Source: a bacterium
Lineage (GTDB): Bacteria > Hydrothermota > DG-26 > JAUXAN01
Assembly: GCA_030619885.1 (NCBI GenBank)
Contig: JAUXAN010000008.1
Coordinates: forward strand, 1-64,000
Reading direction: 5' to 3'
Length of the DNA stretch: 64,000 nucleotides
This document shows, one piece after another, positions 41,311 to 50,537 of this stretch. Made by a program: the position numbers and the translations under genes. Below the pieces are notes generated by a model that worked only from the letters and a program-made list of their open reading frames with translations, did no database searches and had not been told where the DNA came from. How positions within the stretch are numbered: position 1 is the first letter of the stretch; every line of letters starts with the position of its first letter.

Positions 41311-42786
41311 CTACATCTCAGCCAGTTTTTTCTTGGCTTTATTCCGGATGAATGCGTAGGAATAGTTTCTTTCATTGAAGTTTGCAGCCTTTGTCCACAT
41401 TTCTTTGGCGTTTTCTTTGTCGCCTTTTCCTTCATAAGCCTGCGCCATTCTGTAGAGGTTACGTGGATTCCGCTGGTTAGCCTGCTGGAGTTCTTTTAGT
41501 GCGTCATCGAAGCGTTTTTCGCGGAGTGCGATCATTCCTGCCAGCTCGTGATAAAACTGTATTTCCAATGGGTCATGACCAGATTCTACCAGTTCTCGAA
41601 ATTCCTCCGCTTTGGACTTTGCGGTAGCTAAATCTTCCTTTTCCAAAGCAATTCGAGCCTCGTCAAAGAGAAGAACTTGTTTTGCATCGTCTTTTATCTC
41701 TTTTGGACGATCTGATTTCTCGATGATTTCCACAGACTTGAGGTATTTAGCCTTAGCTTCATCCAACTTTCCAGTCTCAAAAAGAATGTCACCCATCCTC
41801 CAGAGGTCCCAACGCATTGCTACAACGTCATTGCTCTTTTCAGCAATAGCATACCCCTTTTGTAGTTCTTCTAATGCCTTATCGAATTTGCCTTCATCGA
41901 TATAGGAGACCATCATCCAGAAGAGCGCCTGCCGACGTTGACCATCTGTGGGAGCAATGTCATAGAATTTCTGAAACTCTTTTCTACCTTCATCTGGTTT
42001 CCCTTTGAATATAAGGTTCATACCGACACCCACATATGCCGAAAAGAAGTCGGACTTGAGCGACAATGCCTTTTGATACGTCTCAATAGACTCGTCGAAT
42101 TTGCCCTGCTTCATCAATATCTCAGCCCATGAGTCATACGGGTTTGGTTCACCAGGAATGAGTTTTGTATACTTTTTCAAAGCTTTTTCAGCTTCGGGAT
42201 AGTTGCCTAAATTAGAATAGGCATAGCCCAACTCATTATAAGACGGTGCAAAGTCCGGATCAATCTCAATTGCTTTTTTAATCTCTTCAATTGCTGCGGG
42301 GTATTCACGTTGAATGAAGTAATATAACCCCAAGTTATAGTGTGCTCGTTTATCTTTTGGATATAGTTCAACCAGCTTCTGGTACAGCTCTTTCTGTTTT
42401 GTCGGATTGTCATTAACTCCTGCCTGAGCGCCAAGGATACGTAAACGTTCGCCTTCAGAAACTTTATCTACTAAAGCCACAGCTTTATTGAAATTCTCCC
42501 AAAACCCCTTCGAGTTCCCTGCACTGCTATGGGCAGAAGCCAAGTCTAAATAAGCCCTGGCGAAGTTCGGGTCTTTGGTGATGGCTTTCTCGTAGTATTG
42601 GATGGATTCATAAGATCGCAGTCTTTCAGAAAGATCACGTCCCTGCTTGTATAGCGTTAGAGCCTCATCAGAAGAAGTAGTGATCGGAATTTCCACTTCT
42701 TTGGGTGCCTTACAACCAATTGCTGTGAGCACGAACACAGTAACAGTAACTAGCAGTATAGATTTAACTAATCTATTTGTTTTCAT
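41311..42786 (-). CDS. TPR-repeat lipoprotein
   Basis: 491 residues with a lipoprotein signal (LVTVTVFVLTAIGC, Cys near 25). Mature protein is a TPR array; clear units include AHYNLGLYYFIQREYPAAIE, then APSYNELGYAYSNLGNYPEA, and DSWAEILMKQGKFDESIETY. The last half has less regular units. It should act as a scaffold on the periplasmic face of a membrane. Its own AAAAGGAGGAAG lies six bases before the ATG. In addition a perfect AAAGGAGGTGA lies 84 bases further upstream (42870-42880) with no start codon behind it. It follows the membrane protein gene on the same strand. Confidence 0.85.
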   Translation of the reverse strand: MKTNRLVKSILLVTVTVFVLTAIGCKAPKEVEIPITTSSDEALTLYKQGRDLSERLRSYESIQYYEKAITKDPNFARAYLDLASAHSSAGNSKGFWENFNKAVALVDKVSEGERLRILGAQAGVNDNPTKQKELYQKLVELYPKDKRAHYNLGLYYFIQREYPAAIEEIKKAIEIDPDFAPSYNELGYAYSNLGNYPEAEKALKKYTKLIPGEPNPYDSWAEILMKQGKFDESIETYQKALSLKSDFFSAYVGVGMNLIFKGKPDEGRKEFQKFYDIAPTDGQRRQALFWMMVSYIDEGKFDKALEELQKGYAIAEKSNDVVAMRWDLWRMGDILFETGKLDEAKAKYLKSVEIIEKSDRPKEIKDDAKQVLLFDEARIALEKEDLATAKSKAEEFRELVESGHDPLEIQFYHELAGMIALREKRFDDALKELQQANQRNPRNLYRMAQAYEGKGDKENAKEMWTKAANFNERNYSYAFIRNKAKKKLAEM

Positions 42787-42869
42787 ATCTTCCTCCTTTT
42801 GTTAAATGTAACTTAACGACTTTTCAGCCAGGAAAAGCCGTCTTACCTTCTGTTTATATCTTGTAAGCC

Positions 42870-42880
42870 TCACCTCCTTT
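42870..42880 (-). promoter_or_regulatory. Orphan Shine-Dalgarno in the TPR gene leader
   Basis: Minus strand AAAGGAGGTGA, a full match to the 16S rRNA tail, followed by GGCTTACAAGATATAAAC with no ATG or GTG at proper spacing. The gene's own ribosome-binding site is separate. Confidence 0.5.
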
Positions 42881-42929
42881 CAGAAATAGAGTCTAATTCC
42901 GCTCAGAAGACACAACTTTTAACAGAATA

Positions 42930-43412
42930 TTAAGTTTCAGTAGGTTGTGGTAAGCTATTTACCGCATCGCAGACTTTAATCACAATTATTATCAAAATGA
43001 CAAGGTTAATAATTGAAAATACTAATCCTGCAACTGCTACTCGGCTTAAGACCCCTGTCACTAAGGTTAAGATGCAATAAGTCAAGAATAGTCCCTCAGT
43101 GAGTTTAGGAGTGGAAATCTCATGTCGGGTTATATATGAGTTATAATCCTTAGCAAATCCCCAAATTGCTTGAAAAATCCAATAGAGATTGTAAAAAGGT
43201 ATAAATAGAAAGCCGACAGCCTTGCCAGGTGTAGTTCGAGCATGACCATCCTGAATAGCCTTCCATGCTTTATACCACATCACTAAGGATACCACTGCAG
43301 CATAGAGCACCAAGATTGCCCCGAACGGAACTTCCGCTCCAATAAGTATTGTGCCCAAAATTCCAGCACCTGCAATTGAACCCAAGTAAAAACCTTTCGA
43401 TAAATTTTCCAC
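42930..43412 (-). CDS. Integral membrane protein, unknown (160 aa)
   Basis: 160 residues with four predicted membrane helices (about 8-26, 30-48, 64-84 and 105-150, the last long enough for two). The central RTTPGKAVGFLFIPFYNLYW with AKDYNSY is a recurrent motif in small uncharacterised bacterial membrane proteins. GAAAGGAGGGAATC precedes the ATG. Its 5' leader carries the same element as the gene at 2762. No function assigned. Confidence 0.7.
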   Translation of the reverse strand: MENLSKGFYLGSIAGAGILGTILIGAEVPFGAILVLYAAVVSLVMWYKAWKAIQDGHARTTPGKAVGFLFIPFYNLYWIFQAIWGFAKDYNSYITRHEISTPKLTEGLFLTYCILTLVTGVLSRVAVAGLVFSIINLVILIIIVIKVCDAVNSLPQPTET

Positions 43413-43449
43413 GATTCCCTCCTTTCTCTGCTCTTAATAGCAGATGACG

Positions 43450-43528
43450 TTTTATATACGACATGGTGTCGTATGTACTTACAATGTGGTGGTATATGTG
43501 ACTTAGTATCACCTCCTTTGTTTAGGAT
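43450..43528 (-). promoter_or_regulatory. Shared 5' leader element, copy 2
   Basis: Minus-strand counterpart of 2626-2703. Block 1 (43505-43528) is identical over 24 bases; block 2 (43450-43474) has a better palindrome, ATACGACA-CC-ATGTCGTAT, than copy 1. The spacing between blocks is 30 here and 29 there. Further upstream a TTGACA (43633-43628) and an AACATTAGGG segment also echo copy 1. Confidence 0.7.
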
Positions 43529-43681
43529 TATCCAAAAGATGCTGTGCATAAGAAAGAACAACTACATTTTTTCCTTTCACTACTTCCCTAATGTTACATT
43601 ATCTATTTTCAAAGATATCAAAAAAATTGTCAAGAAAAAAATGGCATTATTCCTAATTCATAGTGAAAGGTATCCTTAAAT

Positions 43682-45070
43682 TTAATGGATATATAGTGTA
43701 AACTCTTTCGATATCTTTTTCCCGATATCTTTTAATGCGTTCACAATTGCCTGATTTTCACTTAAACCAAACCCTTTGCCTTCGATAGTTTTAGAATATA
43801 TTACTTCTTTTTTTTCAATGTCTATCGCCTTGATGTCAACCATTGCACGGTAGCAGAGCATATTTTCTAATTCAGAAGAGAAAAAGGTGGTCGTCTTCCC
43901 TATAATGAATATAGAAACATCAATCCTTTTAGCGATTTCCTCCATTTCTTCCATATTTTCTTTCAATATAGATTCTACCTCATCGTCTGTCAAATCTTTT
44001 GGCCTTACAGAAATATCACCTTCGATTTTTGCAACAATCGCTGGTTCAATAATAGATTCTGGTTCTTTTATACAGACCAGAACCCCCTTTTTCTCTTTGT
44101 AAGATGGAAAAGAAAAATAGACTCTGGGTGCTTTGAAAGTTTCTGTGAGGGAAAGTTCTTTTAACGAGATACTTACTTCGATGATATTGGCATCGGTTTC
44201 CAAATCTACTCTTAGAACTTTTGTCAGAGCAATACCATCTTTATCAGAATAGACAGGTGTGTTAATAATTCCCGAAGACTTGATAAATATAAACTCCAGA
44301 GGTATGCCCGGTATTTTTTTACCTTTGTATAAAACCTGCACTTCTAAAGGGATTTCTACTTCTTTGCCAACTATGCCTTTCAGTTCATGCTCATCGGTCA
44401 ATTTCATTATATTCAAAAGAGAAAGAAGTCGTTTTATTCTCAATCTGCTTTTTTGGTCCACTTCAACGGCAGCCGGTTCATCTTTTATATCCTGAAGCAA
44501 CCCGCACACAGAGGAAAGTCTACTTAAAGCGCTACCAATATTGTAATCTCTTATCAAAATTTCCGATTCATAGTAGAGACTCCTTGCAAGAGCTATTTTT
44601 TTTTCTATTCTTTCTTTCGCTTTCATCACCGCATCTTCGAGTTCTTTCTTTCTCCCCCTCAAGAGCACCCATACATTGTAGGTATATCTCACTACTTCCC
44701 CTTCAGATTTTTCTTTTTCCCAATAAGAATCTATCTGTCGAATCCCCCATATTTCTCCAGAACTCTCCACTCTGAGCGTATCCGTATATTGAGTTTCCAT
44801 AGTCTTTTTGACTCTTTGATAGATATGTTTTCCTTTCATTCCAAAATATGTCTCGAGCAGTTTCCTGAAGCCATTTATTCTCGCATCGGTTTCTCCTCCT
44901 TCGAGCGTGGGAGCAAAAGTTCTGACACCTACTTCAAAGATATATTCGGATGTCTCTTCTGGAAGATTTTTGAGCCAATCTGGTTTCTTTGAATGGGACC
45001 TGTCAACGACAATCGAGGGATGTGCACATGAAAGCAGAATTACAAATAAGAGGCAAATGTTTTTATTCAT
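43682..45070 (-). CDS. LPP20-like lipoprotein with Ig-like middle domain
   Basis: 462 residues with a lipoprotein signal (LLFVILLSC, Cys near 15). The N-terminal domain (KKPDWLKNLPEETSEYIFEV, then DARINGFRKLLETYFG) matches the LPP20 family of envelope lipoproteins. The middle (VGKEVEIPLEVQVLYKGKKI, then YSDKDGIAL) looks like an Ig/invasin-type fold. The C-terminal part (AMVDIKAIDIEKKEVIYSKT, GLSENQAIVNALKDI) resembles the FlgT/CsgG-like periplasmic domains. It overlaps miaB by 8 bases. Function unknown, envelope located. Confidence 0.75.
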   Translation of the reverse strand: MNKNICLLFVILLSCAHPSIVVDRSHSKKPDWLKNLPEETSEYIFEVGVRTFAPTLEGGETDARINGFRKLLETYFGMKGKHIYQRVKKTMETQYTDTLRVESSGEIWGIRQIDSYWEKEKSEGEVVRYTYNVWVLLRGRKKELEDAVMKAKERIEKKIALARSLYYESEILIRDYNIGSALSRLSSVCGLLQDIKDEPAAVEVDQKSRLRIKRLLSLLNIMKLTDEHELKGIVGKEVEIPLEVQVLYKGKKIPGIPLEFIFIKSSGIINTPVYSDKDGIALTKVLRVDLETDANIIEVSISLKELSLTETFKAPRVYFSFPSYKEKKGVLVCIKEPESIIEPAIVAKIEGDISVRPKDLTDDEVESILKENMEEMEEIAKRIDVSIFIIGKTTTFFSSELENMLCYRAMVDIKAIDIEKKEVIYSKTIEGKGFGLSENQAIVNALKDIGKKISKEFTLYIH

Positions 45071-46352
45071 ACACCACTTTCCCGTATGGTGTCCATCCTC
45101 TGATTTCAGAAACTTTTACATTTACTATATCTCCTATTTGAACATTGCCACTTAGAACCACTGCTTTATTTTCTTTCGTCTTTCCATAAAATTCGTCTGC
45201 CCTTCTGCTTTTTGCCTCAACTAAAACTTGTACACTCTTTCCAACGAGTTCAGAATTTTTATCTTTTGTAATCTTATTCTGAAGTGCTATCACCTCTTTC
45301 AATCTTTCTCCCTTTATCTTTTCTGGAATATCACCGAGTTCTGCCGCACGGGTCCCTTCTCTTTTAGAATATCGGAACATATATGCAAAATCAAATCTTA
45401 TTCTTCTGATGATATCGAGGGTGGCTTTAAAATCTTCTTCTTTCTCCGTAGGGAAACCTACCAGAATATCTGTGGTTATGGCTACACTTTGGAGTTTCCC
45501 CCTTATTTTCTCCACAAGTTTTATATAATATTCCCTCGTATATTGTCTATTCATTAGAGAGAGTATTCGATTTGAACCTGACTGGAGTGGAAGATGCAGA
45601 TGATTGCAGATTTTATCAGAAGAAGATATAATATCGAGCAGTTCATCGGTCACATCCTTCGGGTGGGAGGTTATAAATCTCGCCCGTTCTATCTGCGGAA
45701 CTGTCTGCACCATTTTTAAAAGTCCTGCAAAATTTACAACACCATAATTGTATGAGTTGACATTCTGTCCAAGAAGGATTATCTCTTTTACCCCTTCAAA
45801 TGCTTTGAGAGTTATTTCTCTCATTATATCTTTATGGTTTCTCGAGCGCTCTCTGCCTCTGAGATATGGAACGATGCAGTAGGAACAGAAATTGTTGCAT
45901 CCTCTCGTAACTGCAATAAATGAAGAGACTTTTCTATCATTTGATGCGATGCACCCTGTATATTTCTCGGAATTGTTTTCTGTTGTGAATATACCCCTTG
46001 TAATGGAGTCATTCAAGAGATCTGGAATTTTTCTATAGTTATCAGGACCGACTATAAAATTAACAAAAGGAAATTTCGTCCAGATTTTCTCTTCCATTCT
46101 CTTTGCCATACATCCTACAACGAAGAGCTTCAAATTCGGGTTATCTATCTTCAATCTGTTCAAAGATGCGATTCTCCCAAATGCCCTCGTTTCGGCATGT
46201 TCTCTTACTGAGCAGGTATTGATGAAAATAATATCGGCATCTTCAGGGGTGTTAACAGAGGAGAATCCATTTTTGATTAGAAATTTTGCTATTAGTTGGG
46301 AATCGTAAACATTCATTTGACATCCGTAAGTAATTATATGGAATTTTCTCAC
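45063..46352 (-). CDS. miaB: tRNA-2-methylthio-N6-dimethylallyladenosine synthase
   Basis: 429 residues, radical-SAM methylthiotransferase MiaB. The UPF0004 domain has three cluster cysteines (YGCQMNVYDS, NTCSVREHA, VVGCMAKR). The radical-SAM CxxxCxxC is RGCNNFCSYCIVPYLRGRE near residue 150. A TRAM domain closes the protein. It adds the methylthio group at tRNA A37. The start is GTG 46352, only seven bases after a TATTAC box, so the mRNA appears leaderless. Confidence 0.94.
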   Translation of the reverse strand: MRKFHIITYGCQMNVYDSQLIAKFLIKNGFSSVNTPEDADIIFINTCSVREHAETRAFGRIASLNRLKIDNPNLKLFVVGCMAKRMEEKIWTKFPFVNFIVGPDNYRKIPDLLNDSITRGIFTTENNSEKYTGCIASNDRKVSSFIAVTRGCNNFCSYCIVPYLRGRERSRNHKDIMREITLKAFEGVKEIILLGQNVNSYNYGVVNFAGLLKMVQTVPQIERARFITSHPKDVTDELLDIISSSDKICNHLHLPLQSGSNRILSLMNRQYTREYYIKLVEKIRGKLQSVAITTDILVGFPTEKEEDFKATLDIIRRIRFDFAYMFRYSKREGTRAAELGDIPEKIKGERLKEVIALQNKITKDKNSELVGKSVQVLVEAKSRRADEFYGKTKENKAVVLSGNVQIGDIVNVKVSEIRGWTPYGKVVYE

Positions 46353-46359
46353 TATTAAA

Positions 46360-46387
46360 GTAATATTAAAAATTCCTGCTATGTCAA
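46360..46387 (-). promoter_or_regulatory. Leaderless promoter of miaB
   Basis: Minus strand TTGACA (46387-46382), 16-base spacer, TATTAC (46365-46360). The GTG start at 46352 is seven bases on. Confidence 0.65.
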
Positions 46388-46395
46388 GTCAAAAG

Positions 46396-46560
46396 GCAAC
46401 CGCAGAAAACACGGAGAAAAAGAATAAAATTGTCCCTATGGATTCCATATCCCTACTGTCTCAGATCCGTAGGGGCGATTATAGGGCAAGGTTTAAGAGG
46501 CTGTCCGAGTTTTGGGGGCAGGTATTCACAAAAATCTGAAAGGCTGACCCCAAAGTATAG
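46396..46560. repeat. Cluster of dispersed repeat fragments
   Basis: Contains ACCGCAGAAAACACGGAGAA (46396-46415), CCATATCCCTACTG/GATCCGTAGG pieces (about 46442-46475) and an inverted TGGGGTCAGCCTTTCAG (46535-46552). These belong to three repeat families seen elsewhere in the window. Confidence 0.5.
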
Positions 46561-46562
46561 GT

Positions 46563-48593
46563 TTAAAATCTCCTGGTATATTCCAATTTTAATACTTTCT
46601 CGTTGTAGTTTCTATCATCATATTCGTAATCGTATTCGGTATCATTAAAGTCCGCAAACCCAAAACTAAAAAGAACTGAAGAGTTGTCACTCTCATACCC
46701 CAATCCAAGATTGTAAAACTGCTTTTCTGAATCACTCTCCTCATTGTAATCTTCAGTGATTTCAAGGTCGTCTTGAGACCCACTGCTGAATCCGCTTTCA
46801 AAAAAAATGCGCAGCTTATCCTCAAAGAGTCTGTAATCTCCCCCTGTGTTGAATATATTGTATCTACTCTTTGCGCCCATGCCTTCATATTCGTTGGTCG
46901 TTGTGGTAAATCCAAATTTGCAGGTGAGTGGAAAGTTAAACTCGCTTCTTATATACAAAGAGAAGACATTTGTATTCATTTCCTTCGTCTCATCGAACGT
47001 GTCTTCCCTCATAAGTTGAAGAAAGTTGAGTGTAGGCTTCAGTTTCATCATACCCAGGTCAAAATCCCTTCCACCTCCAATAGAATAGGTCTTTGTATTA
47101 TCGTCTGAGATTTCATTCTTCTTATTGCCGAGTCGAAACATAATGTTGAGCGTTGGAAACTGAGAGACATAGAGTCCTATATTTGTAGAGAATTTTGAAA
47201 AAGTAGTAGTGTATTCTTTATTATCTGATAAATTATCATTGAACCTCTCGTATGCAAATTGAGCAGAGACCCTGCCCTTCTTTCCACCTCCACTCACAAC
47301 GTCATGTAGTTTGAAACCTGCCCTGTCATTTTGCAGAGAAGGGCTTCCCAGTGAGTTATATGCCGGTCCAATAGACCTATACGAAAAATTAAAGGTATTG
47401 TATGGAAGAGATGTTTTTAAATTTGCTTCCCAAGCAAACGATGATGGGTATCCTAGTAGAGATGTGCTTTCATTAAGCACTATAAAATCCGATATATTTT
47501 TCGGATTCATCCCACCGATGTCCTTATCTGCTATCCCTCCTGATATGTCGTTGGTAAGGATACTCGCTGCAACCTCACCTGATAATGTAACTTTTTTTGG
47601 AAAATTGAATCCGGTGATTATCCCTGCAACGAGATTATCTTTGGGTTTTAGACCATATTCTATCGAGTTGATATCATCCTTTATCTTCAATAGACTCCCA
47701 CCAAAATTAAAAAATCCTCCGCTTCTTTTTGACATTATCATAATTCCAAGGATCTTCCTTGCATAGGTTCCCGATTGTTTAAGGGTATCTCCCTCAACAT
47801 CACCCTCTATCGGTCTTCTTATCTCACCCCAGACGAAGTCCGTAAACACATCGGAGGTTCCATACCTGAAATCTATACCCCTCGTTCTTATGCCACTCAA
47901 TACGAGATTGGAGTAAAAAAGGCCAACATCGCCCATCATCAATTTATATTTTGAGATACTCAAAACCCCTCTAAATTTGTTACGAGGTTGAGTCGAACCA
48001 CTCTCGTCAGAGGTGAGAAAGACCTCGCATCCACAATTGAAGTCCTTGTATCCAATATTTAGTTCAAGTTTCTGTTTATTCGTCCACTCGGGCTCATTCC
48101 TTCTCGACACCACTGCACTGTCTCCTTCAATCTTATCGAACCTTGAATCGAAGGTTAAGCTTCCTGTAAATCTAATGCGTGTTGGTGGTTTCTCAATCTT
48201 GCCTAGTATAAGCGCTTCATAGATAGGTTCGCCTTTCAGTTTGAATTTTCTAATAATGGGACCAACCTCATTCCCTGTTGTATCCCTCAAACTGAAAACA
48301 ATTTCATGCACCCCAGCATCGAGCCTTTCTTCTGGTATATATATTAAAATATCAGGAGAAATTTTCGCGTTTTCCACTACAGAAACTCCATCAATTTCGA
48401 GTACGATAGATTTTAAATCTATATCACCATCTTCATCGTAGAAAGAAATGGCGATAACCATATCGCCCATTCTCAATTCTTCACCCTCTTCAGGTGATAG
48501 AATTGAAACCTCTGGCGGACTCGCAGTGGTAGAAAAGCAGAACAGAAAAAATATAGCAAGATTTGCAACTATAGTTTTATTCAATGCTGACAT
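46563..48593 (-). CDS. Outer-membrane barrel protein with N-terminal Ig-like domain
   Basis: 676 residues with a signal peptide ending near 24 (FFLFCFSTTASP). Residues about 26-125 form an Ig/cadherin-like domain (PPEVSILSPEEGEELRMGDM, DEDGDIDLKSIVLEIDG). The remaining 550 residues are beta-rich, in alternating strands with Asn, Asp and Tyr, and end in LKLEYTRRF with the C-terminal Phe expected of outer-membrane barrels. It overlaps the upstream gene by 17 bases. Probably a large barrel whose Ig domain faces the periplasm; partner likely the product of that gene. Confidence 0.75.
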   Translation of the reverse strand: MSALNKTIVANLAIFFLFCFSTTASPPEVSILSPEEGEELRMGDMVIAISFYDEDGDIDLKSIVLEIDGVSVVENAKISPDILIYIPEERLDAGVHEIVFSLRDTTGNEVGPIIRKFKLKGEPIYEALILGKIEKPPTRIRFTGSLTFDSRFDKIEGDSAVVSRRNEPEWTNKQKLELNIGYKDFNCGCEVFLTSDESGSTQPRNKFRGVLSISKYKLMMGDVGLFYSNLVLSGIRTRGIDFRYGTSDVFTDFVWGEIRRPIEGDVEGDTLKQSGTYARKILGIMIMSKRSGGFFNFGGSLLKIKDDINSIEYGLKPKDNLVAGIITGFNFPKKVTLSGEVAASILTNDISGGIADKDIGGMNPKNISDFIVLNESTSLLGYPSSFAWEANLKTSLPYNTFNFSYRSIGPAYNSLGSPSLQNDRAGFKLHDVVSGGGKKGRVSAQFAYERFNDNLSDNKEYTTTFSKFSTNIGLYVSQFPTLNIMFRLGNKKNEISDDNTKTYSIGGGRDFDLGMMKLKPTLNFLQLMREDTFDETKEMNTNVFSLYIRSEFNFPLTCKFGFTTTTNEYEGMGAKSRYNIFNTGGDYRLFEDKLRIFFESGFSSGSQDDLEITEDYNEESDSEKQFYNLGLGYESDNSSVLFSFGFADFNDTEYDYEYDDRNYNEKVLKLEYTRRF

Positions 48594-49641
48594 CTTTAAT
48601 TTTTAACTTTCCATCTGCAAAATCTTTGGCAAGTGCAGAGAGCTTTGAAAGGTCAATCGAAATGCCATTCAAGAGGAGCTTTCCCGTTGGAGAGTAACCA
48701 TCGGATTTCAATCGGTTCAAAACGGTCTCATAATCACCCCCAACTATATGAGAAAGTATGACTAAAATCTGATACCGTTCAGGAAGAATTACCTCTTCTC
48801 TTCGTTCACCAAATCTAAAACTCCATATCTCACTCGGAATTCCAAGTTCTCCACCTGATGTCATGACCTTCGGAATCACCTGCCAGCAGTATATCTGCCC
48901 ATCCTCCAGAGCTTCAGCATAAGATGGATATTGCAGAACATTCCCGACGATATTCTTCAATTCGAATTTCGGGTGATTATTCATTGCTTCCTCACCAGAA
49001 ATCTGGCCCAAGTCTAATTCACATAGCTTGAAATCAAAATTTGTTGCAGAAGATGTCCACTGAAATGTAGGAAGTGAATTGAAGACCACAGGGGGGTCGA
49101 GAGTAAATGGGCCACCAGGACTGTTCAACTCTATAAACGAAAGAGCAGAAACTGTGAGTTCATCACTCCACGAGTCGAGTAAAGTACCCGATACCGCATC
49201 CATTACATCGATTCTGAAAGTATATGTATCGGCAGGAAGCATTCCTGTTTTAAAAACTACATCCTTCAAATCATCTCCTGCCTCGTCTATATGATAGTCG
49301 TCGATTGCCTGTTCACTTTCAGGATTGGAGAGGTCTCTGTTAGTGACTAAAACAGTCGAATTGGCTGGGATCGTGAACTTTTTAGAGTCTCCGTATGCGA
49401 GTCGTCCATACTTTCCGCTCCGTATTTCCAGAAAGAGGTAGACTCTTATACTACTTACCAAATCGGTATTTCTTATATCTACCCGAAGTATGAGAGGTTG
49501 AAATCTGGAAGTTTCCAGTGTCATATCTGCGGCATAGAAGACCTCGATTGATGGGTTCAGCCATCCATTCTCAATTATCACATCTGCATGTAGAAAACTT
49601 GCGATTAGAAGGGATGGAATTAAAATTTTCAAGTTTTTCAT
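48577..49641 (-). CDS. Exported protein with Fn3/Ig-type domains
   Basis: About 354 residues with a signal peptide (KNLKILIPSLLIASFLHA). The mature part has beta-sandwich segments (TLETSRFQPLILRVDIRNTD; then FNSLPTFQWTSSATNFDFKL) followed by a helical tail (YETVLNRLKSDGYSPTG). The PTFQWTS motif is common in secreted candidate-phylum proteins. The start is taken at 49641 and not the in-frame ATG at 49659, because that ATG lies inside the -10 box of the promoter (49651-49679). It is co-transcribed with the barrel gene downstream. Confidence 0.7.
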   Translation of the reverse strand: MKNLKILIPSLLIASFLHADVIIENGWLNPSIEVFYAADMTLETSRFQPLILRVDIRNTDLVSSIRVYLFLEIRSGKYGRLAYGDSKKFTIPANSTVLVTNRDLSNPESEQAIDDYHIDEAGDDLKDVVFKTGMLPADTYTFRIDVMDAVSGTLLDSWSDELTVSALSFIELNSPGGPFTLDPPVVFNSLPTFQWTSSATNFDFKLCELDLGQISGEEAMNNHPKFELKNIVGNVLQYPSYAEALEDGQIYCWQVIPKVMTSGGELGIPSEIWSFRFGERREEVILPERYQILVILSHIVGGDYETVLNRLKSDGYSPTGKLLLNGISIDLSKLSALAKDFADGKLKIKDVSIE

Positions 49642-49650
49642 AGTAAAAAT

Positions 49651-49679
49651 AATATACATATTTTAAAAAAAGTTGTCAA
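49651..49679 (-). promoter_or_regulatory. Leaderless promoter of the envelope pair
   Basis: Minus strand TTGACA (49679-49674), 17-base spacer, TATATT (49656-49651). The start codon at 49641 is nine bases beyond the -10 box, and this decides between two in-frame ATGs. Confidence 0.75.
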
Positions 49680-49714
49680 GTGTATTGACAATTTTTTTCA
49701 TATTTGTAGAATAG

Positions 49715-49850
49715 GGACGCAGATGAACGCAGATTTTCCTCAGGATCCGTATGGACAGGATTTTAATAAACATAAGGAAATAAATCTGCGGTTATCAGCG
49801 AAAATCTGTCATACGATCCATACGGATCCGTATGGACCCGTATGGTCGTT
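49715..49850. repeat. Repeat cluster with perfect CCATACGGATCCGTATGG palindrome
   Basis: GAACGCAGATTTTC near 49724 and GAAAATCTGTC near 49799 are inverted arms. Inside the right end TCCATACGGATCCGTATGGA (49817-49836) is a perfect 20-base palindrome. Half-sites occur at 20829-20845, 36382-36430, 46442-46475 and about 49743-49755. Confidence 0.6.
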
Positions 49851-49879
49851 CTATTAAATAATTTTTAAGGAGGTTCAAG

Positions 49880-50536
49880 ATGAGATTGAAAACATTTTTT
49901 TTGCTCACCTTCTTAATGGTCTCATTTGCATTCGGTGGAGAAGGTTCACCTGTAGCTGTTATTTTGAAAGTGCGTGGAGAAGTGAATGTGAGGAGTTCTG
50001 AGACTGTAGAGTGGAAAGATGCGGTGAGGGGTAAACTCCTCTACAATCAGGATATAGTGCGCACAGCCCAAAAGAGCCTCGCTGCACTCAAGTTCATAGA
50101 TAACAAGACAATCGTGAAGGTACGGCAGAACAGTTCCTTTGCCGTCGAGGGAGAGCGAGAAGAGATAACATTTAAAAAGAAAATAACACTTCTCTTTGGT
50201 GGGATCTGGTCACGCGTAAGACATGGTACCCACTATGAGGTTGAGACGACCACCGCTACCGCCGCTGTGAAAGGAACTGAATTTTTTGCAGCCCTTTTGG
50301 GAGATACAGCGACATTCATTGTAGAAGACGGCGGAATCAATCTGCAAGGCGAGTTCGGTGAGATAGTAGTGGAAAAAGGATATACAGGTACTGTTGTGAA
50401 GGGTAAATCACCTGTTGTAGAAAAGACGAAATTCGTCCCTACCTGGAATAAAGAACTGGAGGAAGCAGCGAGACTTGAAGTAGAATTTGAAGACGAGACA
50501 GGAAGGAAGAAAAAAGTGATAATTGATTTCGAGTAG
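49880..50536 (+). CDS. FecR-domain periplasmic protein
   Basis: 218 residues with a signal peptide (LKTFFLLTFLMVSFAFG). The FecR domain covers about residues 45-165: VEWKDAVRGKLLYNQDIVRT, ALKFIDNKTIVKVRQNS, HYEVETTTATAAVKGTEFFA. In many phyla FecR genes sit beside CHASE2-cyclase genes, exactly as here; FecR probably supplies periplasmic input to the cyclase. AAGGAGGTTCAAG lies upstream of the ATG. The cyclase ATG follows the stop by one base. Confidence 0.85.
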   Translation: MRLKTFFLLTFLMVSFAFGGEGSPVAVILKVRGEVNVRSSETVEWKDAVRGKLLYNQDIVRTAQKSLAALKFIDNKTIVKVRQNSSFAVEGEREEITFKKKITLLFGGIWSRVRHGTHYEVETTTATAAVKGTEFFAALLGDTATFIVEDGGINLQGEFGEIVVEKGYTGTVVKGKSPVVEKTKFVPTWNKELEEAARLEVEFEDETGRKKKVIIDFE

Positions 50537-50537
50537 G

